A stretch of DNA of 64,000 nucleotides from Vibrio tapetis subsp. quintayensis. GTDB lineage: Bacteria; Pseudomonadota; Gammaproteobacteria; Enterobacterales; Vibrionaceae. Shown piece after piece: positions 52,910 through 61,559 of the stretch. Both the position numbers and the translations under genes were made by a program. The stretch's first letter is position 1. The number at the start of each line of letters is the position of its first letter. The stretch spans positions 124,001 through 188,000 of the forward strand of contig NZ_JAUFQV010000007.1 of assembly GCF_030409945.1 (NCBI RefSeq), in the 5' to 3' direction. The notes under the pieces were generated by a model. It was not told the origin of the DNA, did no database searches, and saw nothing but the letters and a program-made list of their open reading frames with translations.

Positions 52910-54022
52910 TTAAGGGCAATAGCTCGAAAATTCGTTCGACAGTATCAGCATCATATTGCGTTTGTGCTTATAGTGTTCAATCAAACTCGCCACAATCACT
53001 TTCATGATCGCCTCACCCTGATTGGTTTCAAGCAAATGATTTTCCGCATCACGTAACACTTTGGCGGCTTCTTGATAAGACTGTTTCGATCCCATCGCAA
53101 CCTGTTTGGCCGCGATACCCACATAAATACGGCCACTTGTTTCTGGATAAATCGCAGTGATGGATTGAGCCAGTTTAAGCCCCAGTTCAACTGCGCCTTG
53201 CTCATCATCAAACCAAGCTATCGCCAAATCCCACTTTTCAAGGTGGATGTACAAAGCCAGTAACTCAGAGTAAAAGCCAAACCGATGGGTACCCGTTTGG
53301 CCCGTTTTATGACCGCTTATCAGAATGCTCTGCGCGTGTTCAAATAAGTTAAAATCAGAGCCGTTAATACCGGATAGCATCGACTCTACCTCTTTGTAGG
53401 CATCAAGTTCGGGACGTTTTACGTAATTTTCCCACGCTAAGTCCCATGCCTTTTGGTTATCACCAAGCGCGACCAAGACTTTGACTTCCATTTTTGCGCA
53501 CTGCGTTAACTCATAGCCATCAGAGGCGACTTTTTTGGCTCTCACTAGCCAGTCTTCCGCGTCAAACTCTTCATCATGAGCTAAGCATATTTCACACAGC
53601 GCAAGAAATTCAAAGTACTGGTCGGCAATGCGACCTTTCAGGCGAACCACTTCACGCCATTCCCCTAATGCTTCTGCACGTTCAATTAGGATCATCGATA
53701 GCCCATAAACGCTTAACTCCGACAGCCCTTTATTCTCAAGCTGATAGCTACTTAACCTTGCTTCGCATTTGGCGTAAAACAGTGCTAACTGGTCATCAGT
53801 TAGGTTGAAGTCCGCAGGGATGGTTGGGAAAAGACCAAATTCCGAATCTTGTTCGAAAGACTTAATCAGCCAGTCTACTTTTTGGGCGTCTTGCCAATCC
53901 ACATTGGAAAATGAGCGTGTAATCATCTCAAAGATCTTCACCTCCAATGAGGCGCGGTAGCCACCAGAGTCATCCAATTTGAGTAAAACACTTCCATTGA
54001 TGATCAGAGTGACACCGATCAA
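52910..54022 (-). CDS. Helical-repeat protein resembling the C-terminal part of DUF6880/SWIM-type proteins, probably truncated
   Basis: 370 codons from a TTG without ribosome binding site, right after an in-frame stop; no convincing start exists. The chain is all helical with TPR-like units (EWREVVRLKGRI, LALCEICLAHDEEFDAEDWLV, VKVLVALGDNQKAWDLAWENY), typical of the C-terminal part of proteins that begin with a SWIM zinc finger. The expected N-terminal portion is missing. It may be a decayed gene. Family assignment is tentative. Confidence 0.55.
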   Translation of the reverse strand: MIGVTLIINGSVLLKLDDSGGYRASLEVKIFEMITRSFSNVDWQDAQKVDWLIKSFEQDSEFGLFPTIPADFNLTDDQLALFYAKCEARLSSYQLENKGLSELSVYGLSMILIERAEALGEWREVVRLKGRIADQYFEFLALCEICLAHDEEFDAEDWLVRAKKVASDGYELTQCAKMEVKVLVALGDNQKAWDLAWENYVKRPELDAYKEVESMLSGINGSDFNLFEHAQSILISGHKTGQTGTHRFGFYSELLALYIHLEKWDLAIAWFDDEQGAVELGLKLAQSITAIYPETSGRIYVGIAAKQVAMGSKQSYQEAAKVLRDAENHLLETNQGEAIMKVIVASLIEHYKHKRNMMLILSNEFSSYCP

Positions 54023-54145
54023 CGCGATGTTTACCTAATCTATTTTGGTGACCTGTGCATGATTTAATTTACCCGATATTGAGGATACGGTAATCGCCCA
54101 CACAACAAGCATTAGGCGCACTCAGGCGCCTAATTACAACAAACA

Positions 54146-55078
54146 TTAACACTGGGTGAGCCATTGATTCAGTTGCGACAGATTAGGTAAGGCACTCATT
54201 GCGCCTTTCTTTGTGACAGCAAGCGCTCCGCACCCATTCCCCCATTTCACCGCATTTATGATGATTTTCTTCTTACACCAATGATCATAGGAAGATAAAT
54301 ATGCAAGCAAACCGGCAACAAACGCGTCACCGGCGCCAGTGGTATCGACAACATCACTAACAGACTGCCCTTCAACACGAATGGCTTCGTTTTCATAGTA
54401 AACGAGTGCCCCTTTCGAGCCCAAAGTAATGATAATGACCGGGATACTGACAGAACTTAGCGCGCTGATGGCCTTTTCAATCGAATCCGTTTGAGTCAAA
54501 AAAGTGATCTCTTCTTCAGAGAACTTAACCACATGAGCGTGCACAATCGCCTGCATTACGATGCTTCTCATTTCTAGAGGATTTTGCCACACATCTTGTC
54601 TTAAATTCGGGTCGAAGCTGACATAGCCGCCGCTTTCTTTAACTTGAGTCATCGCATTCAAGGTACTGCTGCGGCTAGGTTCATTAGCGAGTGCATTAGA
54701 GCAAGCATGCAGCCACTGGCATTCTTGAAATTTAGGCACATCTTGATGACTCATGAACTGATCAGCACTGGGGTTGACCATGAAAGTAAAGGTACGCTCT
54801 CCTTGATCATCTAGGTCGACTAGAACCGTTGAAGTGCGGTTGTTTTTATCAAAACCTAGGTGCTTTATATCGACTTGTTCTGCCAAGAATACATCCCGCA
54901 TGAAATAACCAAATGGGTCATCACCTACTCGCCCAAAAAACGCAGTCCTGCCCTCTAACCTTGAAATACCAACGGCTACATTGGCGGGTGCACCTCCTGG
55001 GCATTTTAAATAATGCTCTTTTCCATCGGGAATGAGATCTAAAACAGCGTCGCCCGTTGTCCAAACTAAATGTTTCAT
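54146..55078 (-). CDS. scrK: Fructokinase of the sucrose operon (PfkB family)
   Basis: 310 residues of the ribokinase/PfkB fold: N-terminal signature CPGGAPANVAVGISRL, GRVGDDPFG, and the C-terminal ATP and catalytic signature DTTGAGDAFVAGLLAYL with the catalytic Asp. It phosphorylates the fructose released by ScrB. Last gene of scrB-scrA-scrK, separated from scrA by 112 bp that hold two stem-loops. Order and neighbours fit Vibrio scr loci. Confidence 0.9.
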   Translation of the reverse strand: MKHLVWTTGDAVLDLIPDGKEHYLKCPGGAPANVAVGISRLEGRTAFFGRVGDDPFGYFMRDVFLAEQVDIKHLGFDKNNRTSTVLVDLDDQGERTFTFMVNPSADQFMSHQDVPKFQECQWLHACSNALANEPSRSSTLNAMTQVKESGGYVSFDPNLRQDVWQNPLEMRSIVMQAIVHAHVVKFSEEEITFLTQTDSIEKAISALSSVSIPVIIITLGSKGALVYYENEAIRVEGQSVSDVVDTTGAGDAFVAGLLAYLSSYDHWCKKKIIINAVKWGNGCGALAVTKKGAMSALPNLSQLNQWLTQC

Positions 55079-55107
55079 CTTGTTGCCTCAAAAGTCACTT
55101 AACTAAA

Positions 55108-55176
55108 GAAACCCGCATCAGGACAATACGGGTTTAAAAGGGCAAGAAAAACCATAGGGGGTTAGCTTTTCCTGCC
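55108..55176 (-). other. Two stem-loops between scrA and scrK
   Basis: AAACCCG / CGGGTTT (55109-55136) and GGCAAGAAAA / TTTTCCTGCC (about 55140-55176) can fold in the scr transcript. Neither has a strong T tract; they may shape scrK expression or mRNA stability. Confidence 0.45.
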
Positions 55177-55190
55177 AGTTTAAAGGCGGA

Positions 55191-56570
55191 TTAACCGCGT
55201 CGAATTGGGTTGTAGAATCGAGTTATTAGGAATGATGTCGTAAATGCACTGGCGATCACACCTAAGTACCCCAAAATGGAACCGACGGAATCGGTATACA
55301 ACAAGATGCCAGGAATAAACGTAATGCCCATGCCCGTTGCGCTGATGCTAAATACGTAGGTAAACAACCCACCTACCGCACCGCCAACCATGCCAAAACC
55401 AAACACCTTGGAGTACTGCAAGTTCACACCAAATAACAGTGGCTCTGTGATCCCGAACAGTGTCGACATTGAAGCACTGTAAGCATTCCCTTTCTTTAGC
55501 TTATCTTTTAATAATGTGGCAACCGCAATAGCCGCACCAAATTGCCCTGCCATGGATGCTGTACCCAGTGGCTGTAAAGGGTTGAACCCGGTTTCGTTCA
55601 GCAAGCCAATTTCAATCACACCGATAGCATGATGCAAACCAGTAATCACGATCATTTGTTGAATCGCACCATAAGCGATATAGCCAATTCCCATAGGCAT
55701 GTCTAACGCCATACGAACAAGGTAGTTGCACCCATGCTCAACGCTTTGCAATAGCGGACCAAAACAAAAGAGAATCACAAAAATGGCAATGGTGATGGTC
55801 AAAAACGGGGTCAGAATCAAATCCATCGCGGCTGGCACAAATCGACGCAAATTTCGTTCAAGGTAAGAGACAAACCACCCAGCAAAGATTGCAGGTAACA
55901 CCGTACCCTGGTAACCCACTAATGGAAAATCAATCCCAAATAACGACACCATCATCGGGTCAGCGCCACCGCCAGCAACAACCCACGCATTCGGTAATTG
56001 AGGTGCCACCATCATTAAACCAACCACGATGGCGATAATTTGATTGCCACCGAATTTCTTGGCCGCCGAGAACGCAATCAAGACCGGCAAAAATGCAAAC
56101 GCGGTGTCAGTCAACATGCCAAACAAGGCCAACACTTCAGGCGCAAACTCTACGCCAGAATGCAGCATCATTCCGCGCAAGCCCATCAATAAGCCCGTCG
56201 TCACCAATGCGGGGATCAGAGGAATGAGGATATCCGCTAATGTTCTGATCACTTTTTGACTTACCGTCATATCAGCAAATGCATCGTTCTTAAAATCGCT
56301 CGATTCGACATTGCCACCCAGTTTGTTCTTTAGCATGTCAAAAACATGAGAAACTTTACCCGTACCAATAATAAATTGATGCTGGCCGGACTGATAAAAG
56401 TAACCGCTAATTTGTTCAATTGCTTTGGCTTCGCCTGTGTTCACCTTATCGTTGTCTTTTAGAATGAGCCTTAAGCGCGTTGCGCAGTGCTCTGCATTTC
56501 TTATATTATCGATACCACCGATACTTTTAAGTATCTCATCTACGGTTAGTTCATAGTTCACAATATTCAC
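55191..56570 (-). CDS. scrA: PTS sucrose-specific EIIBC component
   Basis: 459 residues. Residues 1-90 are an EIIB domain with the phosphoryl Cys in NAEHCATRLRL. A linker leads to the ~350-residue EIIC domain with about ten membrane helices and the conserved sugar-site region GLHHAIGVIEIGLLNETG and TSMFGITEP-like STLFGITEPLLFG. No EIIA domain is fused, so phosphate comes from EIIA-Glc (Crr). It imports sucrose as sucrose-6-phosphate. It starts 6 bp after scrB. Confidence 0.94.
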   Translation of the reverse strand: MNIVNYELTVDEILKSIGGIDNIRNAEHCATRLRLILKDNDKVNTGEAKAIEQISGYFYQSGQHQFIIGTGKVSHVFDMLKNKLGGNVESSDFKNDAFADMTVSQKVIRTLADILIPLIPALVTTGLLMGLRGMMLHSGVEFAPEVLALFGMLTDTAFAFLPVLIAFSAAKKFGGNQIIAIVVGLMMVAPQLPNAWVVAGGGADPMMVSLFGIDFPLVGYQGTVLPAIFAGWFVSYLERNLRRFVPAAMDLILTPFLTITIAIFVILFCFGPLLQSVEHGCNYLVRMALDMPMGIGYIAYGAIQQMIVITGLHHAIGVIEIGLLNETGFNPLQPLGTASMAGQFGAAIAVATLLKDKLKKGNAYSASMSTLFGITEPLLFGVNLQYSKVFGFGMVGGAVGGLFTYVFSISATGMGITFIPGILLYTDSVGSILGYLGVIASAFTTSFLITRFYNPIRRG

Positions 56571-56576
56571 CCGTCA

Positions 56577-58067
56577 TTATAATATAGTGTAGCTTATATC
56601 CATATTCACACTTGTATTTCCATTACAACACACATTCAAAAAGTGAGCGGTATCGTTTGGAAAAAACAAACTCGTAAATACATACTTCCCTTTATTAACG
56701 TATATTTCCAATATGCTTTGGTCACATATTAACGTTATATCTTCAATTTGATCTTCATATTCACATTCTCGTATCGAACCAAAATCCCAATCGGACTCGT
56801 GATGATCGTAATTCGTTCTATTTAAAATAAGACGGTTACTCTTTTGGCAAACAATAAATTCGATTTTATTATTACCATCATCTGACAGGGCTATTTTAAC
56901 TCTCACAGCCTCATTGATATCACCTCGTTCTGAGTTGTGCTGAGTAACATTAATGTTTGCCATAAAAGACAACGAGGTTAATTCAAAGGTATCGCTGCCA
57001 TTATCAGTTATCGACAAGCTGCCAGCTTTTGACAGTGTGTTGAACAAACCGCTGGTCGGTACTTGATGCAGTCGTTCACGTTTTATCGAGAGTTCTCTTG
57101 CTAAAGTAAGGCAGTTAATCCAACCATGTTCCTCGGTTGGCAAACGCTCGTCGGTTCCAGCCCATGCGATGAGTGTCGCGTTGCTTGGCGAGTTAGCCAT
57201 GGTTTGCGGGGCATAAAAGTCGAAACCTTTATCTAATTCGTCCCAATGCTCCACTGAAAATTCAAGGTTGTGCCAGTCCATCACCCCAAGGCAATACACC
57301 ACATTATTGAGATTATGAAACCTTGTTCCCTCGGGTTTTACTCCCTGAGGAGAAAAGATCAACACATCTTGACCATCCACTTGCAGCAAATCAGGGCATT
57401 CGTACATGTAACCAGGAAGCAATGCCTCAGAATACGATAAGGTTAGCTCACCTTTAAACGCCCAACGAGACAGATCTGAAGATTCATAAACAATAATGCA
57501 ACCTTGTAAATCGACCTCCCTTTGTGCGCCCAACAACATATAGTAATGACCATCGTGTTGAATTACTTTCGGGTCTCGGACGTGGCCCGTATAACCCTTA
57601 GGCACTGAACGAATAATTGGGTTAGCCCCACTTTTATGTACTGCGCCAGTGTTACTTAACGTTGCTACGCATTGATTTGCATCTCGACCATGTTCTGTTT
57701 TTAAATTTCCAGTATAAAACAAGTAGGCATTATCATTGTCGATGAAAGCAGCGCCAGAATATGCCCCATGAGACTCATACCCTAGCGTTGGTGATATTTT
57801 AACGCCTTTATCTTTCCACTCTACTAAATTTTTTGACACCACATGACGCCAGTGTTTCATGCCATGAAAAGTACCAAATGGAAACCATTGGTAAAATAAG
57901 TGATATTCATTATTAAAATAACAAAAACCATTTGGATCATTGAGTAACCCATAAGGCGGATTTATATGAAACCGGGGACGCCACTTTTTATTAGACGAAA
58001 TAACATCAAAAGAATTGAGTTCTTTTTCTGTTGCCGTCTCTATCGTTCTGTATTTATTATCTTGCAC
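56577..58067 (-). CDS. scrB: Sucrose-6-phosphate hydrolase (GH32)
   Basis: 496 residues from a GTG. GH32 catalytic motifs are present: nucleophile Asp in LLNDPNGFCY, stabiliser Asp in VRDPKV and acid/base Glu in MYECPDL. A C-terminal beta-sandwich completes the fold. It splits sucrose-6-phosphate into glucose-6-phosphate and fructose in the cytoplasm. First gene of the leftward scr operon, facing scrR across a 188-bp control region. Confidence 0.95.
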   Translation of the reverse strand: MQDNKYRTIETATEKELNSFDVISSNKKWRPRFHINPPYGLLNDPNGFCYFNNEYHLFYQWFPFGTFHGMKHWRHVVSKNLVEWKDKGVKISPTLGYESHGAYSGAAFIDNDNAYLFYTGNLKTEHGRDANQCVATLSNTGAVHKSGANPIIRSVPKGYTGHVRDPKVIQHDGHYYMLLGAQREVDLQGCIIVYESSDLSRWAFKGELTLSYSEALLPGYMYECPDLLQVDGQDVLIFSPQGVKPEGTRFHNLNNVVYCLGVMDWHNLEFSVEHWDELDKGFDFYAPQTMANSPSNATLIAWAGTDERLPTEEHGWINCLTLARELSIKRERLHQVPTSGLFNTLSKAGSLSITDNGSDTFELTSLSFMANINVTQHNSERGDINEAVRVKIALSDDGNNKIEFIVCQKSNRLILNRTNYDHHESDWDFGSIRECEYEDQIEDITLICDQSILEIYVNKGKYVFTSLFFPNDTAHFLNVCCNGNTSVNMDISYTIL

Positions 58068-58189
58068 AAACTTAATTCCCGATTTACTTTGTTAACACGA
58101 ATATTAGAGAAGACGACAAACACTGAAAAGAGACGGCATGGAATTAAACGGCGTATTTTCCATAATGTCGTCAGAAGCATATTTAATTG

Positions 58190-58217
58190 TGATGTAACAC
58201 AAAATCTTGTTACATCA
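58190..58217. promoter_or_regulatory. Interrupted palindrome in the scrB-scrR control region
   Basis: TGATGTAACA and TGTTACATCA are perfect complements separated by 8 bp, 39 bp before scrR. It is a candidate operator. It lacks the central CG of most LacI-family operators and only partly resembles a CRP site (TGTGA half). Confidence 0.5.
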
Positions 58218-58255
58218 CGACTAAACGAATAAACTTAAACAAAAAAGGAAACACA

Positions 58256-59266
58256 ATGACGATCAGAGATGTAGCCAAGCGTTCAGGAGTCTCCATCGCG
58301 ACGGTATCCAGAGTGTTAAATGGCAACGCCAACGTCTCTGACGCCATCAAATTAGCGGTAGAAAATGCGATTGAAGAACTGAACTATCAGAAACCAGAGA
58401 AGAAACGTAAAAAAGCGACCAAACTGTTTGCGGTCATTGTTCGCAACATTACCAACCCATTTTTTGCGCAAATGATCGACGTTCTTGAAGAAGAAGCCTA
58501 TAAACACGGTAGGAGTCTATTACTGTTTAATAGCCGTAATAACCTGCAGCTTGAACGTACGTTTTTAGCAGAGTGCGAGAACCATAATGTGGATGGCGTT
58601 TTCTTAATTCCACGTTCTTTGAAAAGTGAACACCTCAGCACTTTACAGGATTTCCCTTTCCCTGTTGTGCTATTAACGGCCACCTCCCCATTGGTTTCTG
58701 GAGTCGGAACCCACCATAAATACGGTGGTATGCTAGCGGCGAAGCACCTATTGCAACAGGGGCATCGCCGCATCGGATACATCGGCACAGACACCCAACA
58801 GTCGGATCGTTTTATTGGTTTTAAACAAACTCTAAAAAACAAAAACACCGAATTATCAGAACCGCGAGTGTTGAGCCCTTACACCACTGAAACATTGGCT
58901 AACTTTGTTGAGCAACAAATACTGACCCATGAATCACCGTTAAGTGCCATATTCTGTTCAGACGATATATGCGCCAGTCAGTTATTCATTTTACTTCAGC
59001 AACATGAGAAAACGTCCGCGGTAGAGATCATCGGATTTGACGATACATTTATCTCTCAATCGCTTGGGTTTTCTAGTATCAAACAGCCCATCAAGCAAAT
59101 TGCACTCATTGGCTTCGACATCATGATCAACACGCTTAACTCCGAGCAAACCAATGCAGAAACGATCCTTTTAGAACCCACATTAATGCTCCGCAGGCTT
59201 CCATCAAGCCCAACCATAGCCAGAGAAACTGAAATACTTCGGTCTACAGGCCTTGGCGCACCTTAA
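58256..59266 (+). CDS. scrR: LacI-family repressor ScrR
   Basis: 336 residues. An N-terminal LacI helix-turn-helix (TIRDVAKRSGVSIATVSRVL) with hinge, then a periplasmic-binding-like effector domain (VIVRNITNPFFAQMIDVLEE, RRIGYIGTDTQQSDRF, AIFCSDDICASQ, IIGFDDTFISQS). Divergent from scrBAK, so it is expected to repress that operon until fructose or a related sugar binds. AAAGGA lies upstream of the ATG. Confidence 0.92.
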   Translation: MTIRDVAKRSGVSIATVSRVLNGNANVSDAIKLAVENAIEELNYQKPEKKRKKATKLFAVIVRNITNPFFAQMIDVLEEEAYKHGRSLLLFNSRNNLQLERTFLAECENHNVDGVFLIPRSLKSEHLSTLQDFPFPVVLLTATSPLVSGVGTHHKYGGMLAAKHLLQQGHRRIGYIGTDTQQSDRFIGFKQTLKNKNTELSEPRVLSPYTTETLANFVEQQILTHESPLSAIFCSDDICASQLFILLQQHEKTSAVEIIGFDDTFISQSLGFSSIKQPIKQIALIGFDIMINTLNSEQTNAETILLEPTLMLRRLPSSPTIARETEILRSTGLGAP

Positions 59267-59325
59267 AAAGGAATGACTAACCAATGGTTAAACAAACAAA
59301 TATCAAATTGATCTCCATTTGTTAG

Positions 59326-59601
59326 CCTGAATATAAATTTGGCGTCACTTTCTCATCTATTGATGCTGTCCACCGAAGTGGCCTATTAGATGAAAAACGA
59401 AGACCACCACTACTCAACAAAAGCCTTTATATTTCAAACCAAAATCCGAACTTTATAAAGCAACAAAGCTTTGATAAACGCCTAGCCAAACTATTGGATT
59501 ACGACACCGACAAAGAGAGCCTGCTCACAGCAATGGAGTACCATGTGTTGCTGGGAAAAGAGAACAAGAAGGTGAGTGGATTTCGGGTGGTTGGAATGTA
59601 A
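59326..59601 (+). pseudogene. Start-less open frame, possible gene remnant
   Basis: 92 codons are open with no start codon until near the end, bounded by TAG at 59323 and TAA at 59599-59601. The translation has an ordinary composition (e.g. FDKRLAKLLDYDTDKESLL, EYHVLLGKENKKVSGF). It may be the 3' remnant of a decayed gene; no family was recognised, and chance cannot be excluded. Confidence 0.25.
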
Positions 59602-59620
59602 GTTTATGTAGCATTAAAAA

Positions 59621-60136
59621 TCACTGCATGGATTCCAGCGTAGCGATCATTTTACCCAGTTCGACACTTGCTCTCTTCTTTTGAAGTCTATAAGCAAACT
59701 GCAGTGCATTATCTTCAGTTGCTGAATAGACTTGGTTGATGTCGACTCCATTTTTAATCAATAGATTAAATGCTTCTAACTCTCTTGAGAGGATTGCACC
59801 GTGAATCGTCGGAATTTCAACACCATTGATCCGTTGGGAAGAATTCACATCTATACCATGGTCGATTAGAAGCTGAGCCAAAGCCAATGTTTCTGGTGTC
59901 GGATAGCTGAGCACCGCACTTAAAGACCATTCCTCTTCGACTGACAAAAGCAGATCCTCACTTGGCCCCAATGTCTCAATTACCCATAAGCACTGTGCAG
60001 GCGTGGCGCCTAACAAATCAGCTCCCATCACACAGGTAAAAAATTGTTCCTCACGGATTGAGCTCCCGATAATAACAACGACACATACACTCATGAACAG
60101 AAGAAACCGCAACCACCACTTCTTAATTACGCCCAT
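59621..60136 (-). CDS. Membrane-anchored ankyrin-repeat protein
   Basis: 171 residues. One N-terminal membrane helix or uncleaved signal (WLRFLLFMSVCVVVIIGS), then ankyrin units with the consensus feel ALAQLLIDHGIDVNSS and AFNLLIKNGVDINQV. It has two Cys in the region after the helix. The likely role is protein binding at the inner membrane. It overlaps the upstream gene by 10 bp. Confidence 0.8.
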   Translation of the reverse strand: MGVIKKWWLRFLLFMSVCVVVIIGSSIREEQFFTCVMGADLLGATPAQCLWVIETLGPSEDLLLSVEEEWSLSAVLSYPTPETLALAQLLIDHGIDVNSSQRINGVEIPTIHGAILSRELEAFNLLIKNGVDINQVYSATEDNALQFAYRLQKKRASVELGKMIATLESMQ

Positions 60137-60585
60137 AGTCTTTGCTTACCACTGCTAATATTATAAGTCGGTATCAATAACGGCTTTTCGTTATTACACG
60201 CAATTCCGTCGAGAAACATCGCCAGCTGACTCCTGAAGTTACGGTTTATTGCGCTCATAACCAACTGGTAGATTTTAATTTTTCTCAAATCGTTCGTCGT
60301 GGCGTGATCAAAAGCATGAGATAAGGCTCCTTTTGCCAATTCATTAAGTACTTTTGCAATTGGCTTACGTGGGTTTATCGTGCTTCTCCAAGTTGCTTCG
60401 ATAAAACCAATTTTGTATGAGGTATCCACCGCTTCTACAAGTAACCCTTGTGCGAACTCTCTTACTTTATCGTCAACCACCATGGATTCGATTCGGCCTC
60501 TTTCAACCGGGAAAAAGAAAATCAATATTTCTTTTGTTTCCGATTCTGAGTAAATCAGTGTTTGGAATTTCTTTAGCTGCTTCAT
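60127..60585 (-). CDS. Hypothetical protein coupled to the ankyrin gene
   Basis: 152 residues, soluble, mostly helical (FAQGLLVEAVDTSYKIGFIE, AKVLNELAKGALSHAFDH). No family recognised. The start has AGG six bases upstream. Its 3' end overlaps the ankyrin gene by 10 bp, so the two are probably one operon. Confidence 0.65.
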   Translation of the reverse strand: MKQLKKFQTLIYSESETKEILIFFFPVERGRIESMVVDDKVREFAQGLLVEAVDTSYKIGFIEATWRSTINPRKPIAKVLNELAKGALSHAFDHATTNDLRKIKIYQLVMSAINRNFRSQLAMFLDGIACNNEKPLLIPTYNISSGKQRLWA

Positions 60586-60971
60586 TGTTAACCTAGATAT
60601 AAATGAGTTACCGCCATTTTTTCACCTCTTACATTTAAGGAAAAATCAAAATGCACAAAAATCAAACCACATCGCGTGGGTATGTAACTAACGGATATCT
60701 CTTTGCTAATTTCTGGAATGAAGCAGAGTAACGATCATGCTTTTTTAATGCTCTTGTAGGGATGTGGTATTGCTAATGTTTTTCAATACTATCTCTAATA
60801 GATTGCGACCAACGAGGTGTTAGAGGAGAGACCGACCATTTATTATGACTAATTGCGATGACAACACTTGGTTAAACTCACTAAAAAACCATTGATATTC
60901 CACATTAAACATTAACCCGAAAACTGATATTATTGTTCATAGGCATCTACTTAAATGAGCTTTACCCGCAT
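60586..60971. other. Gap before the methyltransferase
   Basis: Low GC. It contains one 26-codon frame with a good ribosome binding site (60651-60731) and otherwise nothing recognised. Confidence 0.4.
60651..60731 (+). CDS. Possible small protein, 26 residues
   Basis: ATG with AAGGA upstream; the product starts MHKNQTTSRGY and ends FANFWNEAE. No family known. It could be chance. Confidence 0.25.
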   Translation: MHKNQTTSRGYVTNGYLFANFWNEAE

Positions 60972-61559
60972 ATGACTTCAAGCTACTACAACTCGAACGC
61001 ACAGGAATTTTACGCAGGAACCGTTGACGTAAATATGGCCTCCCTATACGCCAGATTTGTTCCGTTATTATCGACAGGCGCAAAAGTCTTAGATGCGGGT
61101 TGTGGCTCTGGTAGAGATACGAAGCATTTTATAGATAATGGCTTTATTACAACCGGATTTGATGCCAGCCCAGAGTTAGTCGCGTTAGCAAGTGAGTTAG
61201 TTGACCAAACCATTCAATGCGACACTTTTTTAAGCTTTACTACCGATATGAAAGCTTTCGATGCTATTTGGGCATGCGCTTCTCTTTTGCATGTCCCATA
61301 TAATGATTTAGAGAAGACCTTCTGCCACCTCAGTCAATTCCTTAAAAATGACGGCATTTTCTATTGCTCATTCAAGTATGGGGATAGTGAACTTGAACGA
61401 CATGGCCGTCGCTTTACGGACTTGAACGAAAACTCATTGAGTACCCTGCTTAGCAATACTCCTTTATCGATTGCAGAAAACTGGATTACGGGTGATCTTC
61501 GTGAAGGTCGTGAGTCAGAGAAGTGGTTAAACGTTATCTTAAAGAAAGAGAGTAAATAG
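60972..61559 (+). CDS. Class I SAM-dependent methyltransferase (TehB-like)
   Basis: 195 residues from the ATG at 60972; a TTG at 60933 would add 13. Motif I VLDAGCGSGRDTK, then acidic GFDASPELVALA (motif II), AIWACASLLHVP (motif IV region) and LKNDGIFYCSFKYG. This is the small-molecule or TehB/UbiG-type fold; no DNA-methyltransferase NPPY or DPPY motif is seen, so the substrate is unknown. The stop TAG overlaps the GTG of the next gene by one base (TAGTG), indicating coupled translation with the PLD-helicase. Confidence 0.88.
   Translation: MTSSYYNSNAQEFYAGTVDVNMASLYARFVPLLSTGAKVLDAGCGSGRDTKHFIDNGFITTGFDASPELVALASELVDQTIQCDTFLSFTTDMKAFDAIWACASLLHVPYNDLEKTFCHLSQFLKNDGIFYCSFKYGDSELERHGRRFTDLNENSLSTLLSNTPLSIAENWITGDLREGRESEKWLNVILKKESK

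Noticed and set aside
58187..58205. Possible CRP site TGTGATGTAACACAAA
   Set aside because: Only one half fits TGTGA-N6-TCACA; the palindrome around it is better explained as another operator.
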